Below, in pieces: positions 10,394 to 22,262 of a DNA stretch of 64,000 bases. The stretch spans positions 1 through 64,000 of the forward strand of contig JABCRI010001388.1 in the NCBI GenBank assembly GCA_015143295.1, in the 5' to 3' direction. Position 1 is the stretch's first letter, and each line of letters opens with the position of its first letter. The notes beneath the pieces were generated by a model, which did not search any database, had not been told where the DNA came from, and saw nothing but the letters and a program-made list of their open reading frames with translations. The position numbers and the translations under genes were made by a program. This DNA comes from Tetracentron sinense. Its lineage: Eukaryota > Streptophyta > Magnoliopsida > Trochodendrales > Trochodendraceae.

Positions 10394-11747
10394 ATGGAAG
10401 AAGGCAATGGTCCCATTCGAGCGAGATCTAGGCAAGAAACCAGGGCTGACTTCGCTGATATGAAAAATAATATTCCAGACATGCAACTCATGATGCAACG
10501 ACTCTTGGCTCGATTGGACCAGAACAAGGGACCAGAGATCCCTGGAACATTTGATGTACATCACCCAAATTCTCCAAAGCAAACGCGGACAGATGCTCCG
10601 CCACCGCCTCCACCACATGGGGATCAAGAAAATCCGGCCTACCTTGAAAAAAAAGAAGCATGGCGTCGTGAAAGACCCAGAAGTGCACTAGCCACACAGG
10701 TAGAAAAACTAGCAAAAGATTTGAAATCGGTCAAAGGCTCTGACCCATTTTCCAAGATTAGTATTGCCGATCTCTACTCGTATGCTGTATCAAGTCTCCC
10801 GCCAAATTTTGAGATCCCCGAGTTCAATAAGTACAATGGGGGCTGTCCCATGTCACATTTAAAACTCTATGGAGGTTCCTTGGGAGTGTATGGGAAGAAC
10901 GAGCAACTAATGTTGCAGCTTTTTCAAATGAGTCTATCGGGAGGAGCCCTTCAATGGTTTTCTCAACTTGATCACACCAGAATCAAGTGTTGGATGGATT
11001 TGGGAAAAATGTTTGTGGCTCAATATCGGTACAATACGGAGGTAACGCCCACCCGATTAGATCTCCTCAAAATGGAGAGGAAGACATCATAATCATTCAG
11101 GGAGCATGCATACTAGTGGCGCGATACAGCCGCCACGGTCAAAATCCCATGATGGAAGAGGAGATGGTCAGTACTTTTATTTCAACGTTAAAGGCTCCGT
11201 ATTACGAGCGCCTAATGACACAAACAAAGTCAAGCTTCGCAACGATTGTCCAGTATGACATTAATGAAGGCGTCAGGATCGGGAGAATCATGGACTATAC
11301 AACTTTTCAGAAGGTAATGTACTATCATGGTAGTGAGAACTTTGCACCAACAAAAGCATATAAGGGGAACTCTCAACCATTTCAAGTGCACTATCACCCT
11401 CAACCATCAGTAACATCGCAACGGTACATGCAATCCACTCAAGCAAAAATGTCTCAACAAAAGCAACAATGCATAAATCAGAGTCAAAATTTGCTCTCGA
11501 TGTATGATGAGGACATCACAACTATCTCTCGGGCAATCAATATCATAGACTTGGAAGGATGCAATGTTGGCCCGTCTTCATCTCAAGCCCAATTTCAAGC
11601 TCATTTGAACAAAAGTCAAGTCTCCCCTATCTCCAACACCATATCCAAACAACAACCATCAGTTCAACGACAGCCTGTCGTCTTGAGCCAACCCTCCCCC
11701 ATCGTTATCTCATCCAACTCCACACCACGACAAGTAGTGCTTGATTG
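10394..11747 (+). pseudogene. Tat/Ogre-type Gag relic
   Basis: Gag coats the RNA genome of the element in its particle. I start it at the ATG of MEEGNGPIRARSRQ; the open frame extends further upstream without recognisable content. After a Q/R-rich N-terminus and a proline run, residues from about 135 carry the Tat/Ogre Gag core: SSLPPNFEIPEFNKYNG, LMLQLFQMSLSGGALQWFSQLD, WMDLGKMFVAQYRYNTEVTP. A frameshift near 11085 moves the match to another frame, where EMVSTFISTLKAPYYERLM continues the core. The remainder is Q/S/P-rich with several short VVLSQP-like repeats, and no zinc knuckle is visible. A stop at 11745-11747 ends the frame, and similar repeated text continues after it (VLDWPTP units to about 11880). 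Confidence 0.75.
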
Positions 11748-11790
11748 ACCTATCCCTCCATTCAACCAAACTCCAACCCCACAACCTGTT

Positions 11791-12262
11791 GTGCTTGATT
11801 GGCCTACCCCTCCATCCAACCAAACTCCCGTCCCACAACCTATCGTGCTAAATTGGCCTACACCACAGCTCCAAACAAACTTGAAAATGGCTCCCTTCGA
11901 TTACAACAATATCCAACGAACGAGGAATGAAGTCCCAGGAGAGGTAGTTGTCGAGGTCGAAGATTTCAGTAAGTGTAGACATGCTTGTAAATCGGACTCG
12001 ACCAAGAAAAATGAGAAATCAGAGAAGATGGGGAAAAGAAAGAAAAAGGAGAAGAGAAAGGAGAAGAATGTGAGAAAGGAAAAGAGGCCGAGAGAGAAAA
12101 GAAAGAAGTGGCCGAGAGAAAAGAATGAAAGAGAGGCTGAGAGAGTAAAGAAAGACAAAAGAGACTGAGAGAAGAAAAAGAAAAGAGGATGAGAGAGAAC
12201 AGAGAGAAAGAGGAAAAGAAGAGGAAGATAATAAAGAAAGAAAAGAATCTGAAAAGGCAAAA
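11791..12262 (+). other. proline-rich tail and purine-rich lysine/glutamate segment
   Basis: From 11791 the sequence keeps the LDWPTPP repeats of the Gag tail. From about 11998 to 12262 it becomes a nearly pure A/G tract, open as a highly charged K/R/E stretch until 12168. It resembles expanded AGAGAAAAG simple sequence and not a folded domain. On the opposite strand it appears as a long S/F/L-rich open frame, which is a mirror of this composition. I assign no function. Confidence 0.5.
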
Positions 12263-12960
12263 AGATAGAAAATTTGTGATGATCCTATTTTGGACACCTC
12301 TGAACGTACTAGGAAAATCGAGTTTTCCATCTTTGAACAGATGAGTCCACAAGAAAAAGCATCTGAAAAGGACTGGGATGAAGGTCAAAAAGGTTCAAAG
12401 AAGGTTCAGACCAATTAGGTATTTTCTCTTGTGCAAGCCCGACCATACCTCAATGGTCCCCTGAAAGTAAGGTTTTATTAGATGTTTGGTTACCACCCGA
12501 GGATAGGCCTTCGGCCTCAGGTGGTATTAATTTAGAAAGGCAACTTTTTTTAAAAAAAAATAATACAAAAAAAAAAAGGAAAATTACAAATGAAAAAAAA
12601 TTGTGTTTTTTTACTAGGCTATTTCAAAAAAAAAAAGATTTTTATTTACTAGTATTTTGTTTTTGTTTTGAAAAATAAAAAACTTTAGAAAAATATGATG
12701 AAAAGAATTTGACTGAAATAAATGAAAATGGGTAAAATGGATCCTCTAAAGAAATCTCGGATTTTTGGATCATGAGAAAGGCATTAAGAGTTAAGACCAA
12801 TGTAGGAGAATTTGAATCCAAAAGCCTAGGTTCAAAGGAGAGACCCAAGATGGTGACCATAAAAGTCCAGCTCACTTCTAGACAACAAGCTAATGTGATT
12901 GATATTTTGTTTGGTCATGTGAAGACATGCAGATATGGGGATCCTGAATGAAATAACTAC
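12263..12960 (+). other. non-coding internal region of the Tat element, pol largely missing
   Basis: About 700 bp with short A/T-rich runs and no sustained frame. A Tat element should carry protease, reverse transcriptase and RNase H between Gag and integrase; I see none of their motifs. This is therefore a deletion derivative. Confidence 0.6.
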
Positions 12961-12963
12961 AAG

Positions 12964-13290
12964 AACAAGCAGATGAAAGCACTATGTGAGCAGCTCAAGA
13001 TCACCTATCACATTCCTTCCCCATACAAACCACAGGTGAATGGTAAACCTGAAGCAGAGAATTGAAAGATGTTCAAACAGGTGCAACTCCATGATGAAAG
13101 CCAAATTATGACGACACGAGCTTAAAGAAGATAATAATGCTTTCACACAAATGACTCACTTCAAGAATCTAAGTCAAATCTTCCCAACATGATCAAAATG
13201 GTGTTTTCTGGGGGAGCTCTCATCATGATAGCCAAAGAAGATCTTCCTGAGCCAATTAATTTGGACTCTATCAAAAATTCAAAAGGTACT
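12964..13290 (+). pseudogene. Tat-type integrase remnant (end of catalytic core and C-terminus)
   Basis: Integrase inserts the DNA copy of the element into the chromosome. Two pieces survive. At 12964-13062 the translation NKQMKALCEQLKITYHIPSP is followed by YKPQVNGKPEAEN, matching the block around the last catalytic Glu of Tat/Ogre integrases. At 13189-13287 the translation contains VFSGGALIM and EDLPEPINLDSIK, matching the C-terminal GGALIL...P.PIN.D..K motif. Stops and a shift lie between them. The first two catalytic Asp residues and the zinc-binding N-terminus are not found. Confidence 0.7.
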
Positions 13291-13299
13291 ATGCATAGT

Positions 13300-14681
13300 T
13301 CAATTTTCAATTACATGGTTAAATTTGAAAGGATGAGAGGCCATCCTTGCATTTCTCCCATCAACATTATATGTCATTTAGTCAGCCCCTTTGAGCCTTA
13401 ACATTTGTTTCACAACCAAACTGGGACATTTTGCACCCACACTGAGGCATTTTGGGTACAACCGAATAAAGCCGAAAGTTCAAGGTACCCCAGTGTTCAT
13501 AAACTAGGGCAATTTTTTTGTGATCATGTGATCAATTATGAAAGAGAAAAAAGAAAAAAAAAAAAAGGTCAATTGCTTCTGCCAAAATTTAAGGTATCCC
13601 AGTATCCATACACTAGGCCAGTTTCTTTTGTCTCCCATGAAAAAAAAATCAAAGCAGTACAAGTGGGTAAAAGAAAAAAGTTAGAGATACCTTAATGTCC
13701 ATACATTGGGGCATTTTTTTTATGCACTGGGAAAAAGTTAGGGAAGAAAAAGCAAGACAAGCAAGAAAACCACCTAAGGAGAAAATGAACAAAACCCAAA
13801 AGCAAGCAAATGTCTCAGTTCTTCCCAATTATCAAAATCTTTGAGCCTTCATCATTTCTTTCAAAAACCCTAACCATAGCCTATGTTTCGTCCTACCATT
13901 AAAGTCCTCTCAGATCAATGATAACCATGGAATCTTACAATTGGATTACGCATATGCATACACGAGTTTAGGCGATGACGAATTAGAGTGACTCAGAGAA
14001 AATTATAAAGAAAAGCATGGCTTGAAAGGACACAATGAAAACCCGAAAGGGCATTGCGAGTAAAAACGTCAAGTCATGGCAAAATCAAATTACTTTGGGC
14101 ATGATGAAAACCCATTTGGGGTGTCAATGTGCAAAAATTACGCAGGCCAGACCTGTTGAAAACCATAACTGGCATCAGGGGCAAAAAAGGCACAAAAAGG
14201 GGGAAAAAGAAACCAGCTGCAGCAGTCAATTTCACATCATAGCCAAGTCTCAATGCTCAGGATGAAAATAGAAGCAGTTACAAGTCGGACATTATCATAT
14301 AGTTGTTGCACCATTGAGGGTTAATCCAAAGGACTTAGGCAAATGTGATAAAGTGGATACTATGTTAGTTTAAACATTCTGAAAGTGGTCTGAATCATGC
14401 CCATCAATTTTAATCTTATCATAATTCTCATCATCATATTTTTCAAAGAAAAAAATGTGTGATTGCTTGGATGTTTTTGAACTACGCTAGTCTGATTCTC
14501 TTTTCAAGGGATACGTAGGCAACCTTCATAGGTGCAACCCCACTGATAAAAAGTTTCCTGGTTTGTTTGTTTCTTTTTTCTCTCTAAAAATAAAAAGTTT
14601 GTGACCCCACTTCAACTGGACTCTGCAATGATTCTCAATAATATTCTTCATTTGTTTATTACAAATTACATACAAAATAAG
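13300..14681 (+). other. 3' non-coding region of the Tat element with degenerate repeats
   Basis: No gene. Three copies of a diverged unit, AAGGTACCCCAGTGTTCATA or close variants followed by ACTAGGGCA, start near 13481, 13590 and 13683. From about 14033 to 14130 the phrase GAAAACCCGAAAGGGC and variants recur. GGGATACGTAGGCAACCT lies at about 14508. These phrases are familiar from Tat/Ogre 3' regions. The last 19 bases are the left target duplication of the nested LINE. Confidence 0.6.
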
Positions 14682-17600
14682 GTGCCGGATCGTGGAAATC
14701 ACGATTCAGGCCTTGGCCAACAGTAGCTCCCTAGCCTCTATACGGGGCTCCAATCTTGTTAGTTAGATGATTTGGGGTTCTTGGAATGTGAGGGGGCTAA
14801 ATAACCCTGTTCGGCAACATGATGTGCGTGATTTCATTCGGAATAATAAAATGAGTCTTGTTGGTTTGCTTGAGACAAAAGTGCAGATTGGAAATGCAAA
14901 TAATATCATGCGAAAGATTGCCCCGGACTGGTCCCGCATTGATAATTATTCGGCCTCTTTTGGTGGGCGCATTTGGTTAGTTTGGGATGCCAATATTATC
15001 TCTATTTCCCCATTACACATAACTTCTCAAGTCATCCGCTGCTCAGTTATGAAACCTTCCTGGAACTCCCATTTGTTGGTCTCTATTGTCTATGGATCCA
15101 ATCTTCACTCTGAGCGCTGGGCCCTTTGGAATGACTTATCTACTTTTGCTAGCAACCATAATGCAGCCTGGCTTGTGCTGGGTGACTTCAACTCAATTCT
15201 CTATCCCTCTGAGAAGAGAGGTGGTAATATGGTTCCACAACGTATTTTGCAACCTTGTCTTGATTGCTTATCGGATGCCAACCTATTCGATCTTAAGTGG
15301 AAAGGTGCTCTATTCACTTGGTCTAATAGTCGCATCGGAGTTGGTAGAATTTCTTGTAAGTTGGATAGATGCCTTATAAACTCGGAATGGACCCAGAGAT
15401 TTCCAGAGGCAGAAGCTTGGTTTAAGGGTGGTAATACTTCTGATCACCACCAAGTCCTTGTTCGGTTCAATTTTGACATTCGGCGCCCAGGAAGTACTTT
15501 TAAATTCTTCAATTATTGGACCACTCACCCTGATTTTCTCAGCATTGTGGCTCAGGCTTGGTCTTCCCCTTCTCGAGGCACCCCTATGTTTCGTCTCCAG
15601 TACAAGCTTAAGGCAGTGAAATGGGCTTTGAAGGAGTGGAGTAGGAGTTGCTTTGGTCATGTCCAGAAAAAGGTGGCTGAATGTAGAGCAAATGTTGAAG
15701 ATCTACAGGGTCAAATTAGCTTAGATCAAGACAATGCCTTACTTCATGCTCAGTACGACTTGGCTAGGAAGTCGCTATATACCTTGTTGTCTTGGGAGGA
15801 GGCCGAGCTTAAGCAACGATCGCGAGTAAATTGGCTTAAGCTAGGGGATTCCAATAGCTCCTTTTTCTACAGATCAATGTGCTCTCGGCGTAGTTTGAAT
15901 AGAATTGATTCTATTGTAACCAGCTCGGGAACGGTTCTTCTGGAGGCTAAGCAGATTGCAACAGAGGCCGTATCCTTTTTTTCCAATTCTATGCTTGCAA
16001 GTGCAGGTTCAGGAAATGGGGCCATCCCAGATCTCCCTGTTTTAAGTGCAGATAGCCAGGCCTTATTGGTTAGCCCATTTTCTTTGGAGGAAATTAAGCA
16101 AGCAGTGTTTTCTTCTGACGGGAATAAAGCCCCTGGACCGGACGGGTTCACTGCCCACTTTTTCCAAATATGTTGGGACCTTGTTGGACCTGACCTTGCA
16201 TTAGCCATATTGAGCTTTTTTCGAAGTGGTCAACTGTTGTGAGAAATGAATGGGACCTTAATCTCTTTAATTCCAAAAGTGGATCAACCTAGGACATTTT
16301 TGGATTATCGTCCTATCTCAGTGTGCAATGTGGTGTATCGTATCATCTCCAAAATCTTGGTGGGTCGACTCCAGCGCGTGATACATGATATCATTGATCC
16401 TAGTCAATCTGCTTTTATTAAGGGTCGTCGGATTTCCGACAATATTCTTCTATGCCAAGAGCTACTCCATAATTATCATCTTGCTAGAGGAAAGCCAAGG
16501 GTTGCTATAAAGATTGATTTACGGAAAGCCTATGACTCTGTGTCCTGGAGTGTCTTGAAGGCAGTCATGCTTAAAATGTGCTTCCCTCTTTTTTTTGTGG
16601 ATAGAGTAATGGCTTGCATTACGGGTGCTACCTTCGCTGTTATGGTCAATGGTAAGAGGGAGGGATTCTTCTCTGGTGGTCGGGGCCTTCGACAAGGAGA
16701 CCCGATGTCGCCCTATCTATTTATGATGATCATGCAGGTGTTATCTAGTGACCTAACCCGTCTTGCGCAAGAGGGTTACCTCACTCCCCACCCTTATTGC
16801 AAGTCCCCTTTGCTCACTCATCTCTGCTTTGCAGATGACTTAATCATTTTCTCTGAAGCCAACAGTCCCTCCATCAGATGCATTCATCTTGCTCTTGAGC
16901 GGTTCAAGGAGTCGGGAATGGAAATTAACCTGGACAAGTCCCAATGTTTTTTTGGCAATGTGAACATCAGACTTACTAAGAAGATTGAAGATCTATTAGG
17001 CATTAAAAAAGGTACTTTTCCAATTAAGTATCTGGGCCTCCCACTCTCTTCTACTCGTATCACCTCTAGGGATTGCTTGCCATTATTGGAGAGGATTCAA
17101 AAGATTGACCTCATGGAAGAACAAAGTCCTTTCCTATGCTGGGAGGTTGGAGCTCATTAGAACAGTGTTATCTAGCTTTCTAATATACTGGGGCTCAGTT
17201 TTTGCGCTCCCGAAATCGATTATCCATTCTATTGAAAGAACTTTTGCTCGTTTCCTATGGGGGGCGTGGATATGGATCGGAAAAATCATAAGGTTGCTTG
17301 GGATGCGGTGTGTAAGCCCACATGTGAAGGAGGGCTGGGGCTGCGGAAGATTAAGGAGTGGAATACATGCTTGTTGATGCGAAGAGTCTGGGAGCTAGCT
17401 GCTCAGTCTGAATCCATTTGGAGCCACTGGTTCTCAAGTAAATACCTCAAAAGGGACTCTATGTGGACTATGGCTATTCCCTACTCCCCTTCATGGAGTA
17501 CTCGTAGTATCCTACGGGTGCGCTCTATTGCGGAACCAATGGTTAAGCACTTAATTGGAAATGGCAAGAGGACGAAGCTCTGGTTAGAACCATGGCACAC

Positions 17601-18963
17601 TTTGGGGGTGCTGATGAACCAAGAATGGCAGCTCAGCCTCCCGATGAATGGGTTAGGCCGCTTGGCCACTGTTGATTCCATCCGACATCGAAATGAATGG
17701 AGAATTGCTCCGCCAGATGACCCGGAGCTGTTTGATGCTTGGGATGAGATTAGCAATGTTCAAACGATGAACGGTGAGGAGACTGATAGAATTATTTGGA
17801 AACCTTCTGTTCATGGGTCTTTCACTCTTTCTTGAGCTTGGGAAACTATTCGTATTCATCATTCTCCTATTAGTTGGCATAACCTTGTGTGGTTTGGGGA
17901 TAACATTCCTCGTCATGCTTTTATTATGTGGATGGCTGCCAAAGAAGTTTTAATGACTAAGGAAAAACTCTTTAGATGGGGAACTATTGGGTGTGATAGG
18001 TGTTTACTTTGTACCTATCAAGCCGAGACACATGACCACATGTTTACTCGCTGTGACTATGCTGAGTTCCTATGGAAAAAGCTGTCCCAGCTCACTCATA
18101 TTCAGCTTAGAAGATTTTCATCGTGGAGTGCTATGGTTCGGTGGTATGGTAGGAAGTGGCGGTCTCCTAGTTTTGCAAACCATAGTCTATCATTTATGGA
18201 AGGAAAGGAATCGGCGGTGGACTACAAATGCTAAACGCCTTCCAAGTGTGGTGCTAAAGGACATCATAATGGATGTCAAAATTAAGTTTGATTGCTCACC
18301 GGTTGCTATTCAGGATTCTGCGCGGCATCGTCTTCTTTGTAACAAGTGGGATTTGGTTGTTCGTTGGGCCGCTTCCCCGATAAAGTGGGTCTCTTGGATT
18401 CCCCCAGATCATGGTGTTATTAAGATAAACACAGATGGAGCTGTTGGCGGTTCCCGGGTCGGGTATGGTTGCGTCTTCCGGAATTCGGAAGGGCTGGTGG
18501 TGCACGCTTGTGCGGGAACAAAAACTATTGGTACGGTAATCGAAATGGAGCTTTTTGCTATAAAAAGAGGGCTTGAGGAAGCTATTCGGTTAGGCTTTCA
18601 TAGGATTCAGATAGAATCTGATTCGCTGTGGGCAATCAAGTGTGTCTCCAAGACTTGCTCTCGTCCATGGGCTCTATATTGTTTATTGGATGACATTGAT
18701 CAATTATGGGGTAGGCTTTGCTTGGTGTATATTTCTCATGTTTATAGGGAGGCTAACAAGGTAGCAGATGCTCTCTCCAAGCTTTATCCCTCTAGTGGTG
18801 AGATTTTATTAGATAGTGACTCGTTCACCCTCCAATTATGTAAGCTAAGTCAGGATGATGCTCGGGGTTGTAGATTCATAAGAGTGTAATCTCGTTGTTT
18901 TAAATTTATTCTGGTCGGGGTTTGCCTAACCCCAGCTTTCCTTTTTCAAAAAAAAATAAAAAA
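14682..18963 (+). mobile_element. nested L1-type LINE with 19-bp target duplication
   Basis: AAATTACATACAAAATAAG occurs at 14663-14681 and again at 18964-18982, directly after an A-rich tail (from about 18947). This is the classic footprint of target-primed reverse transcription. The insert carries ORF2 but no ORF1 that I can recognise, so it is 5' truncated, with only about 85 bp before the ORF2 start. It lies in the same orientation as the Tat element and is younger than it. Confidence 0.9.
14767..18889 (+). pseudogene. LINE ORF2 polyprotein: endonuclease, reverse transcriptase, zinc-knuckle-like domain, RNase H
   Basis: The protein would nick target DNA and reverse-transcribe the LINE RNA. 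The order is: apurinic-type endonuclease from the start (WNVRGLNNPVRQ, LLETKV, LVLGDFNSI, TSDHHQVLV); reverse transcriptase (KAPGPDGF, LISLIPKV, YRPISVCNVVYRI, KIDLRKAYDSVSW, GLRQGDPMSPYLF, catalytic FADD at about 16831-16842); a zf-RVT-like region (PRHAFIMWMA, CLLC, TRCDYAEFLW); and a C-terminal RNase H (INTDGAVGG, MELFAIKRGLEEA, SDSLWAI, YREANKVADALS). Damage: in-frame TGA at 16240-16242, possibly from CGA; frameshifts near 17105 and 17260; in-frame TGA at 17833-17835; frameshift near 18170. The C-terminal RNase H marks a plant LINE subgroup. It is inactive but only moderately decayed. Confidence 0.9.
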
Positions 18964-18982
18964 AAATTACATACAAAATAAG

Positions 18983-19793
18983 AAATGCAGAAAATGTAAT
19001 CTCTAGATCTCTTCCAATGATTCTCGGATCAGTACAGTTGAATTCACGACACCACGCCCATCAGCAGCCTCTGGCCCTGTTCTTGCTTCGCCCGCCTGCA
19101 AAGGCACAAATACAGGGAGTAAAGTGCATTGTTTCCTTTTGACATAATAATACTGCATAAACTGATAACTTTCAGGGAATCAAATGGCCAATGTCAAGGT
19201 ATAAACATGCATGTTTTGAAAGAAATATCAACTAACTAGTATTTACCTGTGCAGGACCAGGAGCAATATCGAAGTTCATCTCTGAGTCGAAAAAGTACTT
19301 CCAGCGGCAGCTCTATGTTGCAAAGCAATAAAAGAATCAACAATGGGTCACAAATAAAAAAATTTTAAAAAAAGAAGAGATTTTTAAGCACGCTTACCTC
19401 TCTTACCTGCAATCAATCAATCAACAGTCTGATTCATTCCATAATCATGATTGTTTGACTATTGCTGCTATGAAAATGATGTAAGCATCCTCGAACTGAG
19501 TTAAAAATTTGAAAAAAAAATATTTTTGAAAAAATCTACTTTATTTATTACCTCCTTTGCGCATTTCGGATTGAACCTGTGAGGGAGATTGAGGTCCATG
19601 ATAGTGCCCACGTGCTAGACACGACTCCGTTTTCCTTTACTTTTTCTTACCGAGCTTAAATTATTTTGAAAAAATTGATTTGTGAAAAATCCTTGACTCA
19701 ATCAAGGATGCGCACATCTTTTCCGCATGCAAATCGGCTTGTGTCTATATTCTTTGCCGTTCTTTGCAGGCAAATCCGGCAAAGAGGGGCAGC
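18983..19793 (+). other. 3' internal region of the Tat element ending in a polypurine tract
   Basis: No coding region is supported. The last bases before the 3' LTR, AAAGAGGGGCAGC (19781-19793), fit a polypurine tract for plus-strand priming. The rest is A/T-rich and not recognised. Confidence 0.55.
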
Positions 19794-21294
19794 TGTAGAC
19801 ACCCAATTTTGCACGCCCCAATGCCCTTTTTAGCTCCAAGTATCAAATGGTGAACTCAAGGGAGAGATCCGGACTCCAAATAACCAAGCAAGCCCAACCC
19901 AACCCAACCCAAGTTTGAACCAGCCAAAACCCAAGGGAAAGGGCCTGTTTTAAAACTATAAAATGTCCAGCGCCCTTTTAAAGGGCGCAATTCTTTTCTT
20001 TGTCCAAAATCCTTCCCACGCCTTTGAAACAGCTCGGTCCCATTTTTAGTGCAAATGTGATCCCGCGGCTTTTAAAACAGCTCGGTCCCGTTTTTAGTGC
20101 AAATTTGATCCCCGCGGCTTTTAAAACAGCTCGAACCCGTTTTTAATGAAATTTTGATCCCGCGGCTTTTAAAAAGGCGCAATTACGGAAAACTTTAAAT
20201 CCGACCTTGTTTTACATGCGAACGTACTTTTGGATTATTTCTAGTCCCACATCGGCCAGAAAGCGTGAAAACCCTACTTTTCACCTTATAAAAGGAGTTT
20301 CACCTCAACCCATTCCTCATCTTGAAAATCTGGAAGAACTTTGATCTTTAGGAAACCTTGGAAAAACTTTGAAAACCCTAGCCTTTGGAGGTCCTTAGAC
20401 TGAGAGAGCAAGCTTAGAATTCCCTGAGTCCAGAAAATCCAGATTTCTTCAAAGCCTTAGGATATTCAAGGAGTTTCTTCAAGTTCATCAACCGAGGCTC
20501 CCTTTAGATCTTCTTCAACATCTACTTTGGGGTGAAGGGACCTAGTTCATTGGAGTCCGGATCTTATCGTCGCGGAAGGACATTCTTGAATGCTTGGAAA
20601 ACCAAATAAAAGGGAAAAGGTATGCTACATCCCCCATCTTCTACTTCTACCCATCCAAGTCTTTTCTTCCCTCTCTCTTAGTAGTTCAGTGATTTCCCTC
20701 TACACGGTCGTGGGGAAGAGGAAATCCGGGTGAAGGAAAGGGCTGGAAGACTAGATCTTCGATTTTTTTATTTCAATTTTTTATTATTAGTAGTTTTTTA
20801 TCCCTTTTCCACCCAAACGTAGGCCGAGCCCCTCTTAACTCGGTCGAGGAAGAGCGTGACCGTTTGCCGATTTATGGAAAATGGCTTTTACCGCCAAGTA
20901 GAGAGAAAATCACCCTAACTCAGTCGAGGAGCGGTGGCATTCTAATCTCAAAATAAAAGAAAAACAAGTAGAGAGAAAATCACTCTAACTCGGTCGAGGA
21001 GTGGTGAGTTTCCAATCTCGAAATAATAAAAAAAGAAAAATAATTTTAAATTAAATTAATTGAGAAAATTAAGAGGTAATCGTCGTTCAACGGATGAGGT
21101 GGCATGCCTAACACCTTCCCCAACTCATAAGAGAATCCCCGGACCCAATCTCGGTTCTTGAATCGAGGGTTTTCATTATGGGTGACCAATCATACCCGGA
21201 TTTTTGATTGGTGGAGACTCTAAAAATCTCGGCTTCTCATTAGTTGAAAAATACTAATGTGGAAAGGAGATCGACCCGGGCCGGCTATCGCACA
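19794..21294 (+). repeat. 3' LTR of the Tat-type element
   Basis: Full LTR of about 1.5 kb, paired with 6917-8254. It contains a segment at about 20402-20540 that the 5' LTR lacks, and many scattered substitutions, so the insertion is old or the two LTRs come from different copies. TATAAAAGG recurs at about 20287. After its CACA end come ATTAAT and then helicase exon sequence. Confidence 0.9.
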
Positions 21295-21300
21295 ATTAAT

Positions 21301-22262
21301 AGGAGCAACATACTGACAGTTTTTGTTTTTCCAGACCCTGGTGGACCCCAAATAATTTTAATGGAGGACTTGTGCTTGCACTGCATTGTAGAAATAGAAT
21401 CTAGTACTGCACTAGTTTGGGAGTCATTCAGCATAGATGATAATCTCACACCAAGTCTTTCATCCCAAATGCCATCAAATTGTACAACAGAACAGAGGGC
21501 ACAAATTTCCTCATCCTGTAATCCATAAACAAGCAAAAATCAAATTTGTATGCAGGTATAGTAAATCTAATATTATAACCCTCTATTTAATTCATTTTTC
21601 TTGTCTAGTTAGGAAAGGGTAAGTGATGATTAAAGAAGAAAAGACTACAAACACATAATAATTACCACATCATAGTTTGCTTTATTGGTCAATTTCTAGT
21701 ATGTAAGATGAGATTTGAGGCATTAAAACGGAATATCCCACTATCCAGAGTGGGGGACACATGCATTGAAGGGACATCCATAACCCATGAAAGACAGACT
21801 CTATGTTTGTGAAAGTACTTATATAAACTCCTTAGTAATCAGTCTACAACATGTGCACATTTTTTTACCACAGAATCACTGCACAAAATTTCCTTGATAA
21901 TCTTCAAATTTCCTAATATATGCAATGCAATCCATATTCTTTTGTTTGTTGTTATATTTATAAAAACAAATGCAAAAAGCGAGTTCTTCATGCCCTTTCT
22001 GACTTCAATGGCCTTTGATGTTTTGATTTTAAAAGATGTAGGCATGTCTTCGTCCTCTGCGAACTTTTGAATCACTTGGAGAACGTTCATCCACGGGCAT
22101 TTCAGTGATTGGAGCAAAAGTCCATGTCTTCCCAAACCTCTGTAAATTAGAAACAGTTTCAGGTATCACATCCGACAAAACAAAAATATCTCTAGTTCTT
22201 GGTTTGTAGACCTCATTGCGACCTGCACCAGACCTGTTTCTCCAAGAATCAACCTTAACATC
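21301..22262 (-). pseudogene. SEN1/UPF1-like helicase pseudogene, upstream exons and P-loop exon
   Basis: Read from 22262 downward, the first exon gives DVKVDSWRNRSGAGRNEVYK, then DIFVLSDVIPETVSNLQRFG and, after a shift, MPTSFKIKTSKAIEV and SLFAFVFINITTNKRIWIAL, matching the region before the ATPase core in plant SEN1-like helicases. An intron follows, with acceptor GGATTACAG at 21516-21524. The next exon runs from 21515: EEICALCSVVQFDGIW, LNDSQTSAVLDSIS and Walker A GPPGSGKTKT with its Trp intact. It stops at the Tat LTR end. The N-terminal side is cut by a LINE near 22262. The P-loop exon is also present at 4173-4381 plus 6906-6916. This is the better preserved half of a dead gene. Confidence 0.75.

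Larger units (their letters stand above)
6917..21294 (+). mobile_element. Tat/Ogre-type Ty3/gypsy LTR element, defective, with nested insertions
   Basis: Two direct LTRs (6917-8254 and 19794-21294) share the start TGTAGACACCCAATTTTG and end CGCACA. A primer site matching tRNA-Arg follows the 5' LTR and a purine tract precedes the 3' LTR. Inside are a Tat/Ogre-like Gag relic, a lysine-rich low-complexity segment and the last part of an integrase, but no protease, reverse transcriptase or RNase H that I can find. A hAT-like element and a LINE are nested in it. The five bases before the element (CTGTA) do not match those after it (ATTAA), so there is no normal target duplication. The host helicase exon is repeated on both sides instead. 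The element is long dead. Confidence 0.85.

Noticed and set aside
11901..12388. Long S/F/L-rich minus-strand open frames that look like membrane proteins
   Set aside because: They are the complement of a purine-rich simple-sequence tract.
18983..19793. A host gene in the region before the Tat 3' LTR
   Set aside because: No frame longer than about 60 codons with recognisable motifs; it is best read as the element's 3' non-coding region.
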